Source of the DNA: Rhodobiaceae bacterium
GTDB taxonomy: Bacteria > Pseudomonadota > Alphaproteobacteria > Parvibaculales > Parvibaculaceae
DNA length: 64,000 bases
Reading direction: 5' to 3'
Assembly (NCBI GenBank): GCA_021404525.1
Contig: JAAWWE010000007.1
Span: 157,915-221,914, forward strand
The translations under genes and the position numbers were made by a program. Of the stretch, positions 17,563-26,677 are shown one piece after another; within the stretch, counting starts at the first letter, position 1, and every line of letters begins with the position of its first letter. The notes beneath the pieces were generated by a model. It had not been told where the DNA came from and did not search any database. It saw nothing but the letters and a program-made list of their open reading frames with translations.

Positions 17563-17597
17563 CTGTATGGCTCCTTGAGGTCATGTTGCTCCATCTT

Positions 17598-17616
17598 GAT
17601 AATGAAAGTGATAATG
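17598..17616 (-). promoter_or_regulatory. Fur-box-like site upstream of the 17062-17562 gene
   Basis: GATAATGAAAGTGATAATG matches 14 of 19 positions of the classical Fur consensus by eye, and GATAATGA occurs twice with the second copy running into GAATCGCAAG. It lies 36 bases before the start codon, in promoter range. Alphaproteobacteria often use RirA or Irr for iron, so the regulator is uncertain. Confidence 0.4.
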
Positions 17617-17674
17617 AATCGCAAGAGGAAAATGCAAGAAAATTAGCAAGCGTTTCATCGGGTGATGGACGAGG

Positions 17675-18160
17675 CTAGGAGAGCGCGGTTGGGGAGACAA
17701 TCACGCCATCGCGGTCAGCATAGAGCCAAGCTCCCGGCGTGAACGTGACACCGGCAAAGGTGACAGGCAGGTCGAGATCGCCGAGACCCTTTTTGATGCT
17801 TTTGCGCGGATGATGCCCGATCGCCTTAATACCCACCTTTTCGGCCTCAAGCTCGTCTCTGTCGCGAACACAGCCAAAGATCAAAACGCCAGCCCATCCA
17901 TTTTGCGCGGCCAGCTGAGCGAGATTGCCACCAAAGAGGGCACACCGTAGTGAGCCACCACCATCGACAACCAGCACACGCCCGTCACCGGGGCCTTCGA
18001 CCGCCGCGCGGACAAGCGCATTATCTTCAAACACTTTGAGGGTGGTGATGGGACCGTGAAAGCGGGTTTCACCGCCATAGTCGAAAAAGACCGGATCGAC
18101 ATGGGCAATGCTGTCGGCGTGTGCATCGCTCAGGTCTGTCGTTGCTAAAGATGTCGACAT
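17675..18160 (-). CDS. rraA: RraA family protein (regulator of ribonuclease E activity)
   Basis: A 161-residue protein, the same length as E. coli RraA. It carries the family core [48 protein letters not shown] and the [38 protein letters not shown] ending. RraA forms trimers that bind RNase E and inhibit RNA decay; related proteins are HMG/CHA-type aldolases sharing the GxxRD motif. The ATG at 18160 follows GAGGAG; a longer reading would add six residues. It is divergent from the MFS gene at 18328. Confidence 0.85.
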   Translation of the reverse strand: MSTSLATTDLSDAHADSIAHVDPVFFDYGGETRFHGPITTLKVFEDNALVRAAVEGPGDGRVLVVDGGGSLRCALFGGNLAQLAAQNGWAGVLIFGCVRDRDELEAEKVGIKAIGHHPRKSIKKGLGDLDLPVTFAGVTFTPGAWLYADRDGVIVSPTALS

Positions 18161-18327
18161 TGTGGGCTCCTCAATCATCTGCTGGACGTTGCTATAGCGC
18201 GCGTAGTGGTCAAGGCCAAGGGGCCCAGAGGAAATAGCTACATCCTTTGATGTAATGCGCTAGTTTGTTTTCAAACATGATTTGATCGGCCGACGGGTGG
18301 CAACAAACCCGTATCCTTGGGGGAAAA

Positions 18328-19695
18328 ATGAACAACGCACCATCCGCAACAGGCGGAACGAAGAAGCTGGGCGTAGGGAACTATGTCGGCTACGGCGTCG
18401 GTGATCTTGCGGTCAATCTCTTCTTCCAGTCAGCGATCCTCTATCTGCTGATTTTCTACACGGATGTTGTCGGCATCTCACCGGCGGTGGCGGCCTCCAT
18501 ATTTCTGGTCGCCCGCGTTGTAGACGCAGTCACCGATCCTTTGATGGGAGTTATTGCCGACAAGACGCGGACCCGTTGGGGAAAATTTCGGCCCTATCTG
18601 ATCTATGGATCTGTACCGCTTTCTCTGATGGCGATCGCGACCTTTTCCGCGCCCTTTTCGGATGACACCAGCAAGATACTCTTCGCCTACGCCACCTACA
18701 TCATCTTCGGCATTGCCTATACCGTGGTGAGCATCCCCTATTCTGGCCTCACGGCGGTCATCACAGACGATGCGCAGGAACGTACCATGTTGTCTGCGTA
18801 CCGCATGGCCTTTGCGCTAGGCGGTGGGCTGGTTGTGGGAGTTGGCACCCTGCCCCTGGTGGAAGCCTTTGGCGGGGGCGCGCAAGGTTATCAACTGACG
18901 CTCAGTCTCTATGGCGTGCTCGCGGTCTTACTATTGCTGGTGACTTTTGTCTCCACGCGCGAGCGTGTGGCGGCGACGACTCCGCAGACACCGCGACTTG
19001 TCGATTGCCTGTCTGTCCTAGCGCACAACCCGCCTCTGTGGCTCATCACCACGGCCTTTTTCATGGGCATGTTGGCCTTCATTATTCGCTCAACGGCGAT
19101 CATCTACTATTTCCAGTACAATCTGGGTCAAAAAGAGCTCTTCCCCATTTTCATGCTCTCCATCTTGTTGGGGCAGTTGGCAGGCATCGTCGTAACGCCG
19201 ATGGTTGCAAAAAAGCTGGGCAAGAAGAACACCTACATTTGGGGGGCGTTGGGTGGAATGGTCACCGGTATTGTTTTGTTCATGACACCCTATGATGCGA
19301 TTACCGCCATCTTTGTGGTTTCAATCTTGGGGTCCTTTTTCTTTGCCTTCCCGACCGTGATGGGCTGGTCCATGCTGCCTGACACGATTGAATATGCAGA
19401 GTGGAAGAAGGGCATTCGCGCCGACGGCGCGATCTACGCGGTCTCCAGCTTCTTCCAGAAGATGGCGATGGCTGTCGGCGGTGCGCTGGCGGCGATGATC
19501 CTGAGCGTCACCGGATATGTAGCGAACCAGCCGCAGAATGCTGACGCGCTCCACGGTATTCTCCTCATGATCTCCCTGGTGCCGGTTGCGATCATGGTAA
19601 TCGGCATTATCGCCATCTGGTTTTACCAGCTGGATGATGACACCCATGCCACCATACGTGGTGAGTTGGACGAGCGCCGCGCCTCTGCCATCTGA
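18328..19695 (+). CDS. MFS transporter, GPH sugar:cation symporter family
   Basis: A 455-residue, twelve-segment carrier. The N-terminal LGVGNYVGYGVGDLAVNLFFQSAILYLLIFYTDVVGISP and the loop VARVVDAVTDPLMGVIADKTRTRWGKFRPYLI are diagnostic of the GPH (MelB/XynP-like) family that imports oligosaccharides with Na+ or H+. The late FPTVMGWSMLPDTIEYAEWKKGIRADGAIYAVSSFFQK is also conserved in the family. TGGGGGAA precedes the ATG. It could supply substrate to the nearby GH1 and GH42 glycosidases (inference). Confidence 0.92.
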   Translation: MNNAPSATGGTKKLGVGNYVGYGVGDLAVNLFFQSAILYLLIFYTDVVGISPAVAASIFLVARVVDAVTDPLMGVIADKTRTRWGKFRPYLIYGSVPLSLMAIATFSAPFSDDTSKILFAYATYIIFGIAYTVVSIPYSGLTAVITDDAQERTMLSAYRMAFALGGGLVVGVGTLPLVEAFGGGAQGYQLTLSLYGVLAVLLLLVTFVSTRERVAATTPQTPRLVDCLSVLAHNPPLWLITTAFFMGMLAFIIRSTAIIYYFQYNLGQKELFPIFMLSILLGQLAGIVVTPMVAKKLGKKNTYIWGALGGMVTGIVLFMTPYDAITAIFVVSILGSFFFAFPTVMGWSMLPDTIEYAEWKKGIRADGAIYAVSSFFQKMAMAVGGALAAMILSVTGYVANQPQNADALHGILLMISLVPVAIMVIGIIAIWFYQLDDDTHATIRGELDERRASAI

Positions 19696-19722
19696 CTTTG
19701 ATTGCACCATTGTCTACATAGT

Positions 19723-19741
19723 GATAATGAATATTAATAGC
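19723..19741 (+). promoter_or_regulatory. Fur-box-like site upstream of the MFS gene at 19763
   Basis: GATAATGAATATTAATAGC matches 14 of 19 Fur consensus positions by eye and lies 21 bases upstream of the MFS start. It shares GATAATGA with the sequence in front of the 17062-17562 gene. Moderate AT-rich chance similarity cannot be excluded. Confidence 0.35.
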
Positions 19742-19762
19742 AATTTCAGGGGACGATGAACA

Positions 19763-20983
19763 ATGGCCGATCATGCAGTGCCCAGGGCGGCAGTCGCCGA
19801 CAGCCGGAAGGTCGATGTCGCGCTGATCCTGATGGGGCTCATGGCATTTTCCATGGGTCAGACCATGATCTTCGCGGTGGCGGGTCCGGTAACCCGGCTC
19901 ATGGGGCTGAAAGAGACAGACCTAGGGCTCATCGTCTCCCTCGCGGCTGTAACCTACACGTTCGCTGTGCCGGTCTGGGGGCGCATCAGTGATCGAATTG
20001 GCCGTGTTGCCGTCATCTATATCGGATTGATGGGATACGCGATCACCACAGCTGCGTTTGCCTATGTCATGGATCTGGGTATGGAAGGCATGCTTCTGGC
20101 GCCATTGAGCCTTGTCCTGTTGATCATCATTCGCATGACACTCACGATTGGGTCGGGAGGAATACATCCAGGCGCTACAGCCTTCATGGCCGACATCACC
20201 TCTGATGAAAAAAGGGCCGCAGGTGTCGCGATGGTCGGGGCGGCCTTCGGCCTGGGTGCCATTGCGGGCCCTGTCCTTGCGGGCTTGCTCACAGTCTATG
20301 GCCTGTTGTTTCCGATCTATGCCTCGGCAATTGTCGCTGCTGTTCTGGGCGCAGTGATTGCTTTCAAGGTTCGTGAACCGCAACGCGCAGATCTTGTTCA
20401 CGCAGATCGGATGCCCATGTTTGATCGGCGCGTGCGCCCCTTTTTTCTTCTCGCACTCATTGCCTTTACAACCGTCGCGATCATTCAGCAGACAAGCGCA
20501 TTCTTCTTTCAAGACAGATTTGATCTCTCGCCGGAAGCAACAGCCCGCAATGTCGGCATTTCCGTCGGCTGCATGTCGCTGGCGATGATGGCGGTGCAGG
20601 CCGGTCTCATTCAGGTGTTGAAAATGTCGCCCAAGACCATGTTGGTGCTCGGTTTTGGAGCAACCGCTGTCGGACTGGCTCTCACCATCTGGTCGCCAAC
20701 GCTTGCATACCTCTATGCCGCTTACGCCGTGATTGGCATAGGGGGAGGGTTGCTCAATCCGGGCCTCCTGGCTGGCGCATCGCTGCGCGTGGGGGCCGCG
20801 CATCAGGGAGCTGTCGCGGGAATTGTCGCATCCGGCATGGGCGCTGGCTACATTGTAGGGCCACTTCTTGGCACCTACTTATTCTCTATAAACCTGTACT
20901 ACCCCTTTGCATTTGCGGTCCTGCTTTCCGTGGCCAGTATCTTGGCGGCATCAATGCTAAAGGCGCGTCCGACTGAAGCTTAG
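19763..20983 (+). CDS. MFS transporter (DHA1-like)
   Basis: A 406-residue carrier with about twelve membrane helices. It has the MFS motif between helices 2 and 3 (VWGRISDRIGRVAVIYIG), a helix 5 motif AAFGLGAIAGPVLAGLLTVYG typical of drug:H+ antiporters, and a repeated helix pattern in the second half. DHA1 members export drugs, siderophores or metabolites. A Fur-box-like sequence sits upstream, so siderophore export is possible but speculative. It lies 68 bp after the GPH carrier with its own leader. Start at 19763 has a weak GGGGACG site. Confidence 0.88.
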   Translation: MADHAVPRAAVADSRKVDVALILMGLMAFSMGQTMIFAVAGPVTRLMGLKETDLGLIVSLAAVTYTFAVPVWGRISDRIGRVAVIYIGLMGYAITTAAFAYVMDLGMEGMLLAPLSLVLLIIIRMTLTIGSGGIHPGATAFMADITSDEKRAAGVAMVGAAFGLGAIAGPVLAGLLTVYGLLFPIYASAIVAAVLGAVIAFKVREPQRADLVHADRMPMFDRRVRPFFLLALIAFTTVAIIQQTSAFFFQDRFDLSPEATARNVGISVGCMSLAMMAVQAGLIQVLKMSPKTMLVLGFGATAVGLALTIWSPTLAYLYAAYAVIGIGGGLLNPGLLAGASLRVGAAHQGAVAGIVASGMGAGYIVGPLLGTYLFSINLYYPFAFAVLLSVASILAASMLKARPTEA

Positions 20984-21124
20984 GCGCGCCGCGCCAGCTG
21001 GTTCTGACGAATAACAGGTGCAGGCCAATTGGATGGCCGGATTGCTATTGATTGGTGCTTGAAAGGCATCCCCCAGATAGCAACATGATGCGCAGCGACA
21101 ATGCATCTGATCGAAAGGGTGAAC

Positions 21125-21589
21125 ATGTCTGAATTCAAATTGACGGGTGGTTGCCAGTGCGGCGCTGTTCGATATGTGCTCAATGCGCCGCCGCTTATGG
21201 CTTACGCCTGCCACTGCACCGAGTGTCAGCGCATCTCCGCCACCGCATTCGCCACTTCATGTGTTGTGCTGCAGGACACAATGCAGATCGAACAGGGCGA
21301 GTTGAGCCGGATAAACTGGACAGTCGAGAGCGGGGCTCACCGGTACGGCGAATTCTGTAAGGCTTGTGGTGTACGCATTCGCCATGGAAGCGAGCCGTCG
21401 CAGGGCATTTACTCCCTGCGTAGCGGTACATTGGATGATCCAACATGGGCGACACCGGCCGCGCACACCTGGCAGTCCAGCGCCCTTGAATGGTTCACGC
21501 CACCCGAAGACGCTCTGCTGTACGATGGCCAGCCGACCGACTATGCGCCCATCGTAGAGCGTTACGCGAAACTGATGGAGCTCGGCTGA
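21125..21589 (+). CDS. GFA (glutathione-dependent formaldehyde-activating/CENP-V) family protein
   Basis: A 154-residue zinc-binding protein of the GFA fold. The conserved metal cysteines are in GGCQCGAVRY, CHCTECQRIS and FCKACGVRIRHG. Most members are not true formaldehyde-glutathione enzymes and their reactions are unknown. Start at 21125 is chosen over 21101 because AAAGGG precedes it and the first eight residues of the longer form are not conserved-looking. It stands alone between an MFS gene and a convergent serine hydrolase. A second GFA protein is encoded at 45717-46124. Confidence 0.9.
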   Translation: MSEFKLTGGCQCGAVRYVLNAPPLMAYACHCTECQRISATAFATSCVVLQDTMQIEQGELSRINWTVESGAHRYGEFCKACGVRIRHGSEPSQGIYSLRSGTLDDPTWATPAAHTWQSSALEWFTPPEDALLYDGQPTDYAPIVERYAKLMELG

Positions 21590-21602
21590 GCGGAAAGCCC
21601 GG

Positions 21603-22754
21603 TTAGCTGCTTAACCCTTCATAGGCTGCCGCGAGAAGCCCCATGGCGCGCGGATCACCCGCAAGGTCAGGGCCCATCTGATTCATTACATAGGCGATGC
21701 CGACACCGGCTGTTGGGTCGCCCATGACAAAAGACCCGCCCCAGCCGGAATGGCCGATGGTGGCCTCATTGGGCCCATAGAGCAGCCCACCCACATTGCG
21801 CAGCACACCAGCGCCCCAGCTACCTGGAAGTCCGAGCACCAGGTCTTCATTGAAGATCTGTTCTTTGGAGAGCTTCTCCCAGGTTGCGCGACCGATCAGC
21901 GTCGTGCCATTGAGTGTGCCGTCACTGGCAGCAGCCCCATAGAGTTTGGCGAGGCCGCTCGCTGACCCGCGTCCGCCGGCAGAGGAAAGCTCTGCTGCCC
22001 GCCACGCCCGTGTGTTGGGTGCGAGTGCTGACGGAGCCGGATTGGCAAAGGTAAGTTTCTGCACATCATTGAGACCCGCCTCATCAAGCGATTGCGCGTT
22101 CTTTGCTTCAATCATTTCGGCAATGCGCGGTTCTTCGCTTTCGGGCAGGCCAATGTGAAAATCTACATCCCAAGGGCCCGCGACTTCTTCGCGGAAGAAC
22201 TGCCCAATGGTTTTGCCGGTGATGCGCTTCACGAGCTCGCCCGTTGGGAAAGCGAAGGTGAGGGCATGATAGCCAGAGCGCGTGCCGGGCTCCCAAAGCG
22301 GTTCGGCTGCAGCCATCCGCGCCGCCATGGCGTCATGATCGTACAGGTCTTCGGTGGTCAGCGGTTCTTTGACCGTTGAGACACCAGACTGATGAGAGAG
22401 TACTTGGCCAACCGTGAGCTGGTCTTTGCCGTGTGCGCCGAATTCCGGCCAATATTTGGTGATTTTGTCATCATAAGAAAGCTCGCCACGATCCACGAGG
22501 ATGGCAAGACAAAGCGCACCGACGGCTTTCGTCGTGGACCAGACATTGGGAAGCGTGTCCCGCTGCCACTCTTTGGTCTTCGCTCCGTCCGCATGTCCGC
22601 CCCAGATGTCGACAAGGTATTTCCCGTCTTTCCAGATGGCGAACGAGGCACCGACTTCGCCTGCGCTCGCGAAATTATTCGCAAATGCATCCCGCACCGC
22701 TTCGAACCCCGGTGTGACATCTCCTTTGACGTCCATTGTGGCTGCGTCTGACAT
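21603..22754 (-). CDS. Serine hydrolase, class C beta-lactamase/EstB-like family
   Basis: A 383-residue hydrolase without signal peptide. It has the SxxK nucleophile motif in WSTTKAVGALCLAI (near residue 93), the second-motif tyrosine in RSGYHALTFAFPTGEL, and the third motif as GHSGWGGSFVMGDP. The family includes EstB-type esterases and cytoplasmic amidases or transesterases acting on small esters rather than beta-lactams. GGGAGAAG precedes the ATG. No neighbour gives the substrate. Confidence 0.9.
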   Translation of the reverse strand: MSDAATMDVKGDVTPGFEAVRDAFANNFASAGEVGASFAIWKDGKYLVDIWGGHADGAKTKEWQRDTLPNVWSTTKAVGALCLAILVDRGELSYDDKITKYWPEFGAHGKDQLTVGQVLSHQSGVSTVKEPLTTEDLYDHDAMAARMAAAEPLWEPGTRSGYHALTFAFPTGELVKRITGKTIGQFFREEVAGPWDVDFHIGLPESEEPRIAEMIEAKNAQSLDEAGLNDVQKLTFANPAPSALAPNTRAWRAAELSSAGGRGSASGLAKLYGAAASDGTLNGTTLIGRATWEKLSKEQIFNEDLVLGLPGSWGAGVLRNVGGLLYGPNEATIGHSGWGGSFVMGDPTAGVGIAYVMNQMGPDLAGDPRAMGLLAAAYEGLSS

Positions 22755-22867
22755 GTTCTTCTCCCTACCAAAATTTTCGTTGCCAGAAGCCTATCGGGAC
22801 GAAGCCCGTCTGACCAAATGAAATCTCAGGTCTGAGGTTAGGGGCACGAGTGCGCTACGGAAATGCG

Positions 22868-23338
22868 TCATTCAGCCGGATAGAGGTGAGCGAGCCGCTT
22901 ATGACGATGGCGAAAAATGAAGGCGACAATGCGGTTCGTCAGCGGTCTCATAAAACTGAGACGGGGGAGGACGCTCACAACATCGCGCACATCCGTGCTG
23001 TCTCCCTGGGCGGTCAAGTATCGTTCATGCCGCCACAATTTTTGAAGCAGCGTGTGCGATGTTTCGATGAAATGGCAGGGTCCGACTTCATGGAGAACGA
23101 AGGTGTGCCTATCAAAGGGCAGAAATCCGAATAACAAGACCGAGGAGGTGAATAAAGGCTGCTTGAGTGGCGCTGTGGAGAAATCAAATCCGCTGGATGG
23201 GAATGCCATCCTGACGAGGGGACTGAGCTCGGCATTGACGCCGTCAGCCGATGTAACAATCGGCCATAGCTCGTGCACTGGTCGCGGAACACGGCTCGTT
23301 ATATCGATAGCGGGTTTGATCGGCGATGTTTGTTCCAC
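22868..23338 (-). CDS. SRPBCC-like conserved hypothetical protein
   Basis: A 156-residue protein beginning with a GTG codon. The layout, ITSRVPRPVHELWPIVTS at the start, a middle FGFLPFDRHTFVLHEVGPCHFIETSHTLLQKLWRHERYLTAQG and a helix-rich end RPLTNRIVAFIFRHRHKRLAHLY, fits the START/SRPBCC ligand-binding fold (a beta sheet around a long C-terminal helix). Such proteins bind hydrophobic ligands. The function here is unknown. The gene is alone between aceA and the serine hydrolase; no clear Shine-Dalgarno sequence is visible. Confidence 0.65.
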   Translation of the reverse strand: MEQTSPIKPAIDITSRVPRPVHELWPIVTSADGVNAELSPLVRMAFPSSGFDFSTAPLKQPLFTSSVLLFGFLPFDRHTFVLHEVGPCHFIETSHTLLQKLWRHERYLTAQGDSTDVRDVVSVLPRLSFMRPLTNRIVAFIFRHRHKRLAHLYPAE

Positions 23339-23435
23339 CGCGGCGTCCTCGCATTAAGGGCTGACATTGTCTCGCTAGCTAAATCCATCTATCGCAAATG
23401 TTCAACCAATAGCACTGGTACCGCAGGGCACTCGG

Positions 23436-23469
23436 CAAAGAAAAACCCCGGCAGTTGCCCGCCGGGGTT
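23436..23469 (-). terminator. Rho-independent terminator of aceBA
   Basis: On the minus strand a perfect 9-bp stem, AACCCCGGC with GCCGGGGTT and an eight-base loop, runs into TTTTTCTTT. It lies 25 bases past the aceA stop and would end the aceB-aceA transcript. Confidence 0.9.
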
Positions 23470-23493
23470 CTCGTAAAGCTATGAGCTTTAAGA

Positions 23494-24789
23494 TTATTCA
23501 GCAGCGTCTGACTTGAACTGCGCGCTCTCTGTGGACTCACCCAGAGCCGTCGTTGAGCTTTCACCGCCAGCAGCAGCCACAGAAACCATGTCGAAATAGC
23601 CTGTGCCAACTTCACGCTGGTGACGTGTAGCCGTGTAGCCGTCGCCTTCTGCGCCGAACTCAGCCTGTTGCAGTTCGGAGTAAGCAGCCATGCCACGATC
23701 CCGGTAGCCGGAAGCGAGCTGGAACATGCCGTAGTTGAGCTGGTGGAAGCCAGCAAGCGTAACGAACTGGTACTTGTAGCCCATTGCTGCAATCTCACGC
23801 TGGAACTTGGCGATTGTGTCCTTGTCCAGGTTTGCTTCCCAGTTGAAGGAAGGTGAGCAGTTGTAAGCAAGCATCTGGTTCGGGTGCTCTTTACGAACTT
23901 CTTCAGCGAAACGCTTCGCGTCATCAAGGTTCGGAACAGAAGTTTCCCACCACAGCAGGTCAGCATATTTCGCGAACTGCTTGCCACGAGCGATACAGTG
24001 ATCAACGCCTGTGCCGTCTTTCAGACGATAGAAGCCTTCAGGTGTCCGGCCAGCATCGAAATCGATAAACTCGTGATCCCGCTCGTCAACGTCAGACGTG
24101 ATGAGCTTCGCAGATTCAGCATCTGTACGCGCCATGATAAGCGTTGGTGTGCCCATAACGTCTGCAGCAAGACGTGCAGCGTTCAGGTTACGCTCATGCG
24201 CTTTTGTTGGGATAAGAACTTTACCACCCAAGTGACCGCACTTCTTCTCAGAAGCAAGCTGATCTTCGTAGTGCACGCCAGCAGCGCCCGCTTCGATGTA
24301 AGCTTTCATGATTTCGAAGCAGTTCAGAGGACCACCGAAACCAGCTTCCGCATCAGCAACGATTGGAACGAACCAGTCGCGTGTTGCGCCACCTTCAGAA
24401 TGCTCGATCTGGTCGGCACGCTGTAGGGTACGGTTGATGCGCTTGGCAAGCTCTGGGCCCGCATTTGCAGGGTAGAGGCTCTGGTCAGGGTACATAGCAG
24501 AAGCAGTGTTGGCGTCTGCAGCAACCTGCCAACCGGACAGATAGATCGCTTTCAGACCAGCGCGAACCATCTGCATGGCCTGGTTGCCGGAAAGAGCACC
24601 AAGTGAGTGGATGTAATCTTCGGTGTGAAGACCTTCCCACAGCTTGTTGGCGCCGCGTGTTGCGAGCGTATGCTCGATTGGGAAAGACCCGCGAAGCTTT
24701 TCAACTTCTTCAACCGTGTAGTTGCGCTCGACATCGTCGAAGCGACCGGCAGGGGCGCTAGGGATTAGATCGTAGAACGTTTTGCTCAT
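23494..24789 (-). CDS. aceA: Isocitrate lyase
   Basis: A 431-residue isocitrate lyase that cleaves isocitrate to glyoxylate and succinate, the first glyoxylate-shunt step needed for growth on acetate or fatty acids. The catalytic KKCGHLGGK is at residues 182-190 (Cys184), with [16 protein letters not shown] and ANSPSFNW-like [13 protein letters not shown] around it. The tail after residue 410 is Gly/Ser/Thr/Glu-rich, as in many alphaproteobacterial forms. It lies 60 bp downstream of aceB on the same strand, with an AAAGGACA site, and ends at a strong terminator. Confidence 0.97.
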   Translation of the reverse strand: MSKTFYDLIPSAPAGRFDDVERNYTVEEVEKLRGSFPIEHTLATRGANKLWEGLHTEDYIHSLGALSGNQAMQMVRAGLKAIYLSGWQVAADANTASAMYPDQSLYPANAGPELAKRINRTLQRADQIEHSEGGATRDWFVPIVADAEAGFGGPLNCFEIMKAYIEAGAAGVHYEDQLASEKKCGHLGGKVLIPTKAHERNLNAARLAADVMGTPTLIMARTDAESAKLITSDVDERDHEFIDFDAGRTPEGFYRLKDGTGVDHCIARGKQFAKYADLLWWETSVPNLDDAKRFAEEVRKEHPNQMLAYNCSPSFNWEANLDKDTIAKFQREIAAMGYKYQFVTLAGFHQLNYGMFQLASGYRDRGMAAYSELQQAEFGAEGDGYTATRHQREVGTGYFDMVSVAAAGGESSTTALGESTESAQFKSDAAE

Positions 24790-24849
24790 AGCATTGTCCT
24801 TTAGTTAGAGGTGACACTCAGTCGAGCTATCGGTTGAGTGGTAGTGCAG

Positions 24850-26475
24850 TTAGTTCCCGCTTTTGACGAGAAGTTCGTAGGCCGGAAGGGTGAGGAATTC
24901 CTCACAATCCCGGGATGTTGCCATTTCAGCGAACATGGCGATCGCCTCGTCAAAATGGCCGGATTTCCAACGCTCTTCGCCGAGCGTTTCTTCAAGTTTC
25001 TTCATTTCATCATCAAGAAGGGTCGTGAAGAGGTCCTTCGTAACCTTCTGACCGTCGGCAAGATCAACTTCGTGATAGAGCCACTGCCAGATCTGGGTCC
25101 GGCTGATCTCAGCCGTCGCCGCATCTTCCATGAGATTGTAGAGCGGAACCGCGCCGCGGCCGCCAAGCCAGGCTTCGATGTACTGAACACCCACACGGCA
25201 GCACTCGCGCAAGCCTTCTTCGGTGCGCTCACCTTTGTGCGGTTCGATCATTTCTTTCTGACCGACATTCACATCCTGACGCTGGCGTGCGAGCTGGTTT
25301 GTCTCAGGCAGCTTGCCGAAGATCTCGCTCACCACATCGACCATGCCCGGATGGGCAATCCATGTGCCGTCATGGCCGTTATTGGCTTCGCGCTCTTTAT
25401 CTGCGCGGATTTTTGCAAAGGCTGCTTCATTGGCGGCATCGTCGCCTTTCACAGGGATCTGTGCGGCCATGCCACCCATCGCAAACGCGCCACGCTTGTG
25501 ACAGGTCTTGATGAGAAGGAGCGAATAAGCAGACAGGAAAGCATCGCCCATCACAACCTGTGCCCGGTCAGGCAGGATGTAGTTCGGGTTTTTGCCCAGA
25601 CGCTTGATGTAGCTGAAGATGTAGTCCCAACGACCGCAGTTCAGACCCACAATATGGTCGCGCATTTCGTAGAGGATTTCGTCCATCTCAAACGCTGCAG
25701 GCAGCGTTTCGATGAGGATTGTGCACCGTGCTGTGCCGACTGGCAGGCCAAGCGCTTTTTCTGCGTGCGTGAAAACATCGTTCCAGAGACGGGCTTCCAG
25801 ATGGCTTTCCATCTTTGGCAGGTAGTAATAAGGGCCAGTGCCGTTTGCTTTGAGATTGGCATGGTTGTGGAAGAGGTACATCCCGAAGTCGAACATGCCG
25901 CCAGACATATTCTGGCCATCGACCTTGATATGCGCTTCTTCCAGATGCCAGCCACGAGGACGGGTGATCAAGGTCGCCCGTTCGCCGAGTGGCAGAGCGT
26001 CGTATGACTTGCCGTTATTCTCATCGGTGAAGCCAATGGTGCCCGCCCACAGGTCCATCATGTTCAGCTGACCGCCGATCATGTTGTCCCAAGTGGGGGA
26101 AGAGGCGTCTTCGAAGTCAGTCATGTAGGAGTTCGCGCCGGAATTCAGCGCGTTGATGACCATCTTCCGATTGTCGACAGGACCTGTGATCTCAATCCGG
26201 CGATCCAGCAGATCTTTCGGGATCGGAGAAATCTTCCAGTCCCCGTCCCGGACAGACTGTGTCTCGGGAAGGAAATCAGGCAATTCACCCGCATCGAACC
26301 GTTTTTGGCGTTCAGCGCGGGCTTCAAGCAGCTCGCGGCGGCGGCCGCCAAAGTTCCGTTCCAGATCCGCGACAAAGGCCAAGGCCTCGTCAGTCAGAAC
26401 GCGTTCATATCCTGGCTTCATCGCGCCGACAATCTCGACGCCTTCAACGCTGGACTTCACCTGAGCCTGGCTCAT
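24850..26475 (-). CDS. aceB: Malate synthase A
   Basis: A 541-residue malate synthase of the A isoform, which condenses glyoxylate with acetyl-CoA to malate. Recognisable stretches are FEDASSPTWDNMIGGQLNMMDLW, TLITRPRGWHLEEAHI, GTARCTILIETLPAAFEMDEILYEMRDHIVGLNCGRWDYIFSYIK, and DGTWIAHPGMVDVV, together forming the TIM barrel with its catalytic Arg/Glu/Asp. It is the first gene of the aceB-aceA operon and is divergent from the ScfR-type regulator. GGAGG precedes the ATG. Two palindromes in the 202-bp intergenic region are probable operators. Confidence 0.97.
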   Translation of the reverse strand: MSQAQVKSSVEGVEIVGAMKPGYERVLTDEALAFVADLERNFGGRRRELLEARAERQKRFDAGELPDFLPETQSVRDGDWKISPIPKDLLDRRIEITGPVDNRKMVINALNSGANSYMTDFEDASSPTWDNMIGGQLNMMDLWAGTIGFTDENNGKSYDALPLGERATLITRPRGWHLEEAHIKVDGQNMSGGMFDFGMYLFHNHANLKANGTGPYYYLPKMESHLEARLWNDVFTHAEKALGLPVGTARCTILIETLPAAFEMDEILYEMRDHIVGLNCGRWDYIFSYIKRLGKNPNYILPDRAQVVMGDAFLSAYSLLLIKTCHKRGAFAMGGMAAQIPVKGDDAANEAAFAKIRADKEREANNGHDGTWIAHPGMVDVVSEIFGKLPETNQLARQRQDVNVGQKEMIEPHKGERTEEGLRECCRVGVQYIEAWLGGRGAVPLYNLMEDAATAEISRTQIWQWLYHEVDLADGQKVTKDLFTTLLDDEMKKLEETLGEERWKSGHFDEAIAMFAEMATSRDCEEFLTLPAYELLVKSGN

Positions 26476-26601
26476 GGTCTAAAACCTCCGCTGTCACTGG
26501 GTGGCCCCTGATCGTAGCGTCAGGGTGCTTTAGGCGGGGTCATACAACCCGCACAAAAGATTGTCCAACGATTCATAAGTCATTGAAAATATTAAAGTAA
26601 A

Positions 26602-26616
26602 AATCTTTACACGATT
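26602..26616. promoter_or_regulatory. Probable ScfR/RamB-type operator 1 (aceB-scfR intergenic)
   Basis: AATCTT-TAC-ACGATT is an inverted repeat with one mismatch in the second arm. It is the same 6-3-6 design as the perfect copy 40 bp away. It lies between the divergent aceB and regulator genes. Confidence 0.5.
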
Positions 26617-26641
26617 CCAGTGAGATTCTGTAGTAAATGTA

Positions 26642-26656
26642 AATCTTGTAAAGATT
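26642..26656. promoter_or_regulatory. Probable ScfR/RamB-type operator 2 (perfect palindrome)
   Basis: AATCTT-GTA-AAGATT is a perfect 6-bp inverted repeat with a three-base spacer, 22 bases before the regulator start codon. Its centre is 40 bp from that of the imperfect copy at 26602, close to four helical turns, as expected for cooperative binding of a dimeric regulator. Confidence 0.6.
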
Positions 26657-26677
26657 GGCGACGGGAAAGCGCAGAAA

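Noticed and set aside
19922..20803. 293-residue open frame on the minus strand across the MFS gene at 19763
   Set aside because: It is a shadow of a strong membrane-transport gene and its product is rich in His, Gln and Cys without any recognisable domain.
24838..26007. 389-residue open frame on the plus strand across aceB
   Set aside because: It is antisense to the well-conserved malate synthase and shows no known motif.
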